Origin: Lachnospiraceae bacterium
GTDB taxonomy: Bacteria > Bacillota > Clostridia > Lachnospirales > Lachnospiraceae
Direction: 5' to 3'
Assembly: GCA_017614155.1 (NCBI GenBank)
Contig: JAGACK010000008.1
Coordinates: forward strand, 45,424 to 109,423
DNA: 64,000 bases
Shown one piece after another: positions 60,802 to 64,000 of this stretch (the stretch's first letter is position 1; each line of letters opens with the position of its first letter). Under the pieces are notes generated by a model. The model made no database searches, was not told the origin of the DNA, and was given only the letters and a program-made list of their open reading frames with translations. Position numbers and translations under genes: made by a program.

Positions 60802-62028
60802 TTATTTTTTATCAAAGTAGCCTCTGTAAACCACCTTTGACCCTTCTTTCGGGAACAGATGTTCGTAGCAGTCTATGAAATAATCATCCGTCATCCCCGC
60901 CATGAAGTCCGTGACCATATCATCCGGAGTATTATCCTCATACGGCTTTCTCAGTGTTTTGCTGTATTTTGTTATCTCTTTTATATATCGTACATGATGC
61001 CTGTAAAATACAGTATCTTCGCTCATTGATACGGCATCCTTGCGCAGCCTTTCGTACATCTTTTCAAACATGGGTTCTATCACGGACCTGAATTCATCCT
61101 CCATATCGCTGTTTCCGTAGATGATCTCACCGTTTTCCTTCTTGGCCCGCGAAAACTCGTCAAAATACTCCTCATCCATGAGTATAAAGCCCTTACCGTA
61201 GCTGTTTTCTACTATGTTGACGATCATATTGTTTATTATCTCGGCATTTGTGGTCCCGATGGTTTTCTGTGTATACTTTACCGGTTTCGGAAATAATCCC
61301 AGCTTTTCGGCATCCTGCCTGTCCTTGCCAAGATAGGCTATTATATCGCTGATCCTTACCACACATCCCTCAAGAGTAGCAGGCACCAGTTTCTTTATAT
61401 TTCCCTTATCTTTGTAGCATTGTTCTTTTTTTTCATCAAAGACCTCAAAAGACGAACACGGCTGCGGCCTGTATTCCTTCATCTCCATCTCGCCGTTATG
61501 GCAGATGATGCCGTCAAGGGTCTGCAGGCTCAGGTTCAGCCCGCAGATATCATCGAGCAGCCTCGCGCTGTGTATGTTATGATTAAAAAACCTTCCCGTA
61601 TGTCCGTGATAGATTGCAGAAAGCGCCCTTTCCCCCGCATGTCCGAAAGGAGTATGGCCTATGTCATGTCCGAGTGCGGTCGCCTCTATGAGATCGGTGT
61701 TCAGATTCAATAATCTTCCTATATTTCTTGCAATCCTGGAAACGAGCTGGACATGAAGAGCTCTTCTTGATATGTCATCATTTCTGAACAGGGAAAAAAC
61801 CTGCGTCTTGTCCGAATACCTGTTATAGAATGGAACATTCATTATCTTTTCGGTATCCCTGACAAATGCCGGTCTCCAGAGGTTAGCCCTGTCATGATCC
61901 ATATTTCTTCTTATTACATCTTCATCCCTGAAGGCATACGGGTTTATAACATGCTTTTCCCGGTCTTCTTTTATCCTTTTCTGAACCTCTTCGGAGAGAT
62001 TATGATAATGAGTGGTATATTCCGCCAT
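60802..62028 (-). CDS. dgt: dNTP triphosphohydrolase (Dgt family)
   Basis: 408 residues from the ATG at 62028. The frame is open upstream to 62250, but that part runs through tRNA-Arg and is not coding. HD-domain metal ligands: GHDIGHTPFGHAGE with His121 and Asp122, and a C-terminal Asp in RISDIIAYLGKD near 257. RRNMDHDRANLWRPAFVRDTEKI near 40-63 is conserved in the short Dgt-like family of Firmicutes. The enzyme cuts dGTP or other dNTPs into nucleoside and triphosphate. No terminator is visible after it, so its message may enter the flgM operon. Confidence 0.93.
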   Translation of the reverse strand: MAEYTTHYHNLSEEVQKRIKEDREKHVINPYAFRDEDVIRRNMDHDRANLWRPAFVRDTEKIMNVPFYNRYSDKTQVFSLFRNDDISRRALHVQLVSRIARNIGRLLNLNTDLIEATALGHDIGHTPFGHAGERALSAIYHGHTGRFFNHNIHSARLLDDICGLNLSLQTLDGIICHNGEMEMKEYRPQPCSSFEVFDEKKEQCYKDKGNIKKLVPATLEGCVVRISDIIAYLGKDRQDAEKLGLFPKPVKYTQKTIGTTNAEIINNMIVNIVENSYGKGFILMDEEYFDEFSRAKKENGEIIYGNSDMEDEFRSVIEPMFEKMYERLRKDAVSMSEDTVFYRHHVRYIKEITKYSKTLRKPYEDNTPDDMVTDFMAGMTDDYFIDCYEHLFPKEGSKVVYRGYFDKK

Positions 62029-62059
62029 TAATATATTTACCTTCCCGTCAAACAAAAAA

Positions 62060-62079
62060 ACCTCCGGTTTCCCGAAGGT
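62060..62079 (-). terminator. Terminator after tRNA-Arg
   Basis: Stem ACCTTCGG/CCGGAGGT with one G-T pair and a 4-base loop, then seven T on the minus strand (A run 62054-62060 on plus). It lies before the dgt start codon. Confidence 0.85.
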
Positions 62080-62086
62080 CATTTGA

Positions 62087-62160
62087 TGCGCACAAGAGGA
62101 TTCGAACCCCCGACCTTCTGGTCCGTAGCCAGACGCTCTATCCAGCTGAGCTATATGCGC
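62087..62160 (-). tRNA. tRNA-Arg (anticodon ACG)
   Basis: 74 bases. Acceptor GCGCATA/TGTGCGC, anticodon arm TCTGG-CTACGGA-CCAGA and T loop TTCGAAT are clear. Discriminator A; no encoded CCA. Confidence 0.97.
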
Positions 62161-62185
62161 ATATTCTTTGTCTGCCAACCCGTTT

Positions 62186-62214
62186 ATCTTATTACTATAC
62201 AGAAAAATTGTCAA
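62186..62214 (-). promoter_or_regulatory. Promoter of tRNA-Arg, partly inside the GNAT gene
   Basis: On the minus strand TTGACA (62209-62214), 17 bases and TAAGAT (62186-62191). The -35 and most of the spacer lie in the last codons of the GNAT gene, whose stop is at 62195. Confidence 0.7.
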
Positions 62215-62944
62215 TCTGTTTACTGTATACCTCGCACCATCCCGGAACAAATCCCGATCTGACGGCTACCCTCTGGGACAGGGAATGGCTTTCGGATGTA
62301 CCGTAGAACGGAACCTTTCCTCTTGCCAGTACAGCCTCCTTCATCAGGGTTGTCAGATAAACCGCCAGTCCTTTATGCTCATATCCCGGAAGTACATCTA
62401 TGCCGATCTGCCACAGATTTCTGCCGTCAGATGAAACGCCTGCCATAGCGATCGGCTCATCCTCATCAAAAGCTCCTATCGCAAGCTCGTCCGGACATCC
62501 TTCCTGATACATGAGAGCATGCCGGAAAGGGTTGTCCTCTCTCATCCTGTCAATTTCTTTCCTTCCCAGTTCCTTTATCCTGTAGGGACATTCAAAATCA
62601 TACCCCTCATACTCCGGATCGGGCATGAAATAGACATGCGTATCCATGATCTCATATCCAAACTGATGCAGCTTTTCATCCAGCATGCGGAGATTGTCAT
62701 ATTTGCAGAACCATTCGGGAAGCATGTCTGAATACTTTTCCAGAGCCCATTCATATATGGACTCGTCGCACATCATAAAAAGCCTTCCCTTATAGACGAT
62801 GACTCTCAAAAAATCCGAGATATCCGCAAAATACCTTGAGCCGTCAAGCCTTTTCCTTTTATTTATATTTATCTTCCCCGATTCTCCCTCTTCACAGTTC
62901 GTATCCAGTTCAAACTGAGCCAGGATCAAAGCTTCCGGATCCAT
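62195..62944 (-). CDS. GNAT family N-acetyltransferase
   Basis: 249 residues from the ATG at 62944; the GTG before it is closer to the ribosome site GGAGG. The N-terminal half (1-120) is of unclear type with an YFADISDFLRVIVYKG block. The C-terminal half (about 130-245) is a GNAT fold: AIGAFDEDEPIAMAGV, then IDVLPGYEHKGLAVYLTTLM as the acetyl-CoA loop, and GTSESHSLSQRVAVRSGF near 220. Substrate unknown. The start overlaps the stop of the acidic-tailed protein (TGATG). Confidence 0.83.
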   Translation of the reverse strand: MDPEALILAQFELDTNCEEGESGKININKRKRLDGSRYFADISDFLRVIVYKGRLFMMCDESIYEWALEKYSDMLPEWFCKYDNLRMLDEKLHQFGYEIMDTHVYFMPDPEYEGYDFECPYRIKELGRKEIDRMREDNPFRHALMYQEGCPDELAIGAFDEDEPIAMAGVSSDGRNLWQIGIDVLPGYEHKGLAVYLTTLMKEAVLARGKVPFYGTSESHSLSQRVAVRSGFVPGWCEVYSKQIDNFSV

Positions 62945-63642
62945 CACTCCTCCGAATCTGAATCATCTTCATCATCCGAATCATCATCATAATAACCGCC
63001 ATCATCCGAAAAAATGTCGCTGTATGACTCGTCACCGAAAGCATCTTCCGCATCTATAGTATCCGTATCATCTGAATCATCAATATCAAAGCTGTCATCC
63101 GGCACATCAATACCCGTGCCGTCCAGGCTGAACCTGCTGTCCGTGAGCAGATCCCCGGCAGAACCATCCTCAACCGGCTCCTCTTCATCGGTATACTCAT
63201 CCTCCGACTCATCTTCATCAATGAAGTAATCCTCATCCATATCCTCGTCTTCCATGTAATAATCCGCATCGGAATCATCAAACATGCCGCCGTCAGAATA
63301 ATAATACATATAATCAGTGATGGTGGAGATAAGATCATCCTTTAATTCTCCACCTATCGAGCAGATAAATATGGTAAGAGCTATTGTTAAGGCAATACCG
63401 ACACCTGATGTGGCTATACCTGCTATAGCAAAACCTTTGCCGTAATACCTCCTCCTTAATACAACGATACCCATTACCAGGGCTGCTATATCAAAACCGA
63501 TCCCGAAAAAGCCCGTAAGAATACCGGCTACGCCAAATACCAGACTGCAGACTGCAATCGCCAGATCTTTTTCCGGCTCATTATCTACATTTCTTTCAGG
63601 ATTGACAAATCCCTCTCTTTTCAGATCCTGATTGTACATCAT
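62944..63642 (-). CDS. Membrane protein with very acidic C-terminal tail (DUF4190-like)
   Basis: 232 residues from the ATG at 63642; GGGAGG lies upstream, and the in-frame GTG at 63663 is rejected. Two hydrophobic segments (about 27-50 and 63-93) form the small DUF4190-type membrane domain: AVCSLVFGVAGILTGFFGIGF, then VMGIVVLRRRYYGKGFAIAGI. The last 120 residues hold mainly Asp, Glu, Ser and Tyr with almost no Lys or Arg, and are probably disordered. Function unknown. It has its own promoter at 63697-63725 and is coupled to the GNAT gene. Confidence 0.75.
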   Translation of the reverse strand: MMYNQDLKREGFVNPERNVDNEPEKDLAIAVCSLVFGVAGILTGFFGIGFDIAALVMGIVVLRRRYYGKGFAIAGIATSGVGIALTIALTIFICSIGGELKDDLISTITDYMYYYSDGGMFDDSDADYYMEDEDMDEDYFIDEDESEDEYTDEEEPVEDGSAGDLLTDSRFSLDGTGIDVPDDSFDIDDSDDTDTIDAEDAFGDESYSDIFSDDGGYYDDDSDDEDDSDSEE

Positions 63643-63696
63643 CTCTTTCCTCCCGTTTATCACATGTCAGATCTCTCTGTTTATTTGCTAAAAAGA

Positions 63697-63725
63697 ATTT
63701 TACACCAACACAGGGTGCTTTTCAA
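63697..63725 (-). promoter_or_regulatory. Promoter of the acidic-tail/GNAT gene pair
   Basis: On the minus strand TTGAAA (63720-63725), 17 bases and TAAAAT (63697-63702), about 55 bases before the ATG at 63642. Confidence 0.7.
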
Positions 63726-63790
63726 TCAGATGCTCCTATCCTCTGATCCTGGCAGGAAATTTTAGGCTGTAAAAGATAAGACAAAATAAA

Positions 63791-63823
63791 ACACCGGCAT
63801 GTCACGAAAACGACTTCCGGTGT
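63791..63823. terminator. Terminator after tRNA-Met
   Basis: Stem ACACCGG/CCGGTGT around a 19-base loop. A T-rich tract follows on both strands, so it can act in either direction. Confidence 0.7.
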
Positions 63824-63829
63824 TTTTAG

Positions 63830-63903
63830 TGGAGCTTCAGGGACTCGAACCCGGGACCGATCGGTTATGAGCCGATTGCTCTAACCAACTGAGCTAAAGC
63901 TCC
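63830..63903 (-). tRNA. tRNA-Met (anticodon CAT), elongator type
   Basis: 74 bases. Acceptor GGAGCTT/AAGCTCC, anticodon arm ATCGG-CTCATAA-CCGAT, T arm TCCCGGGTTCGAGTCCCTG. Discriminator A; no encoded CCA. A lysidine-type tRNA-Ile cannot be excluded. The first base pair G-C argues against the initiator. Confidence 0.85.
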
Positions 63904-63956
63904 ATATGCTGACTAAATTCGATCTGCGCTTCGCTTGATCTCATTAAGTGTTTAAG

Positions 63957-64000
63957 CTCCCCGAGCTGGGCTCGAACCAGCAACCCTTCGGTTAACAGCC
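63957..64000 (-). tRNA. tRNA-Asn (anticodon GTT), partial
   Basis: The 3' half only; the 5' part lies beyond the window. Anticodon loop CTGTTAA, T arm GCTGG-TTCGAGC-CCAGC and acceptor strand TCGGGGA with discriminator G are seen. It lies 53 bases from tRNA-Met and is probably co-transcribed. Confidence 0.9.

Noticed and set aside
62029-62250. In-frame N-terminal extension of dgt
   Set aside because: It translates through tRNA-Arg, giving the well-known false string AQLDRASG, and crosses a terminator. The real start is the ATG at 62028.
63830-63903. Initiator tRNA-fMet
   Set aside because: The acceptor stem starts with a paired G-C, and the initiator has a mismatched first pair and GGG/CCC anticodon stem.
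1-64000. CRISPR arrays, insertion sequences, prophage genes, toxin-antitoxin pairs or rRNA
   Set aside because: None seen. No regularly spaced repeats and no transposase or phage structural motif among the supported reading frames.

Overview
The window reads like the chromosome of a motile, anaerobic, Gram-positive-type member of the Clostridia, most likely Lachnospiraceae (Butyrivibrio/Roseburia-like). The reasons are the gene order rnfCDGEAB with a linked ApbE, the CsrA/FliW flagellar switch, strong AGGAGG ribosome sites, GH25 surface enzymes, four tRNA genes that do not encode their 3' CCA, and a secreted protein with VSGN/VSGD repeats. The family assignment is inference. I see no insertion sequence, prophage, CRISPR array or rRNA.

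Layout. 1-2121 (-): a secreted multidomain protein that runs off the left edge. 2368-3732 (+): an FAD-dependent oxidoreductase. 3826-9276 (+): a tight five-gene run of ClpX-like unfoldase, signal peptidase II-like protein, carbamate kinase family protein, MBOAT acyltransferase and an SGNH-like partner, ending at a bidirectional terminator. 9353-11923 (-): HtrA protease and an orphan PotD-like lipoprotein. 12084-14125 (+): LCP ligase-like protein and a glycosyltransferase. 14122-34344 (-): a 16-gene cell-surface polysaccharide operon containing rfbB, rfbA, a GH25 enzyme, rfbC, ABC exporter Wzm/Wzt, a WbdD-like methyltransferase-kinase, seven GT2-type glycosyltransferase or GT87-type genes, phosphoglucomutase and the initiating sugar-phosphate transferase. 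34436-36570 (-): an HD-GYP protein with a CBM2-like outside domain, coupled to a glycosyltransferase. 36625-37509 (+): polyprenyl synthase, followed by tRNA-Trp on the other strand.

37688-41224 (-): diguanylate cyclase, GH25 and ApbE. 41223-42126 (+): NusG-II protein and Gx/Hpre family membrane protein. 42107-47141 (-): the Rnf complex, with a promoter and a large hairpin at the probable 5' end of its mRNA. 47331-60684 (-): late flagellar genes in transcription order flgM, flgN, flgK x2, flgL x2 (very large), fliW, csrA, flaG, fliD, fliS and a FliT-like gene, led by a sigma-28-type promoter. 60802-64000 (-): dNTP triphosphohydrolase, tRNA-Arg, a GNAT protein, an acidic-tailed membrane protein, tRNA-Met and a partial tRNA-Asn.

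How it fits together. A polymer is initiated on undecaprenyl phosphate, built in the cytoplasm from dTDP-rhamnose and other sugars, probably capped by the methyltransferase-kinase, recognised by the Wzt C-terminal domain, exported by Wzm, and may be attached to peptidoglycan by the LCP protein. The c-di-GMP enzymes placed beside it, one with a carbohydrate-binding-like sensor, suggest a link between surface sugar, c-di-GMP and motility. The Rnf complex supplies the ion gradient, and ApbE flavinylates RnfG and RnfD.
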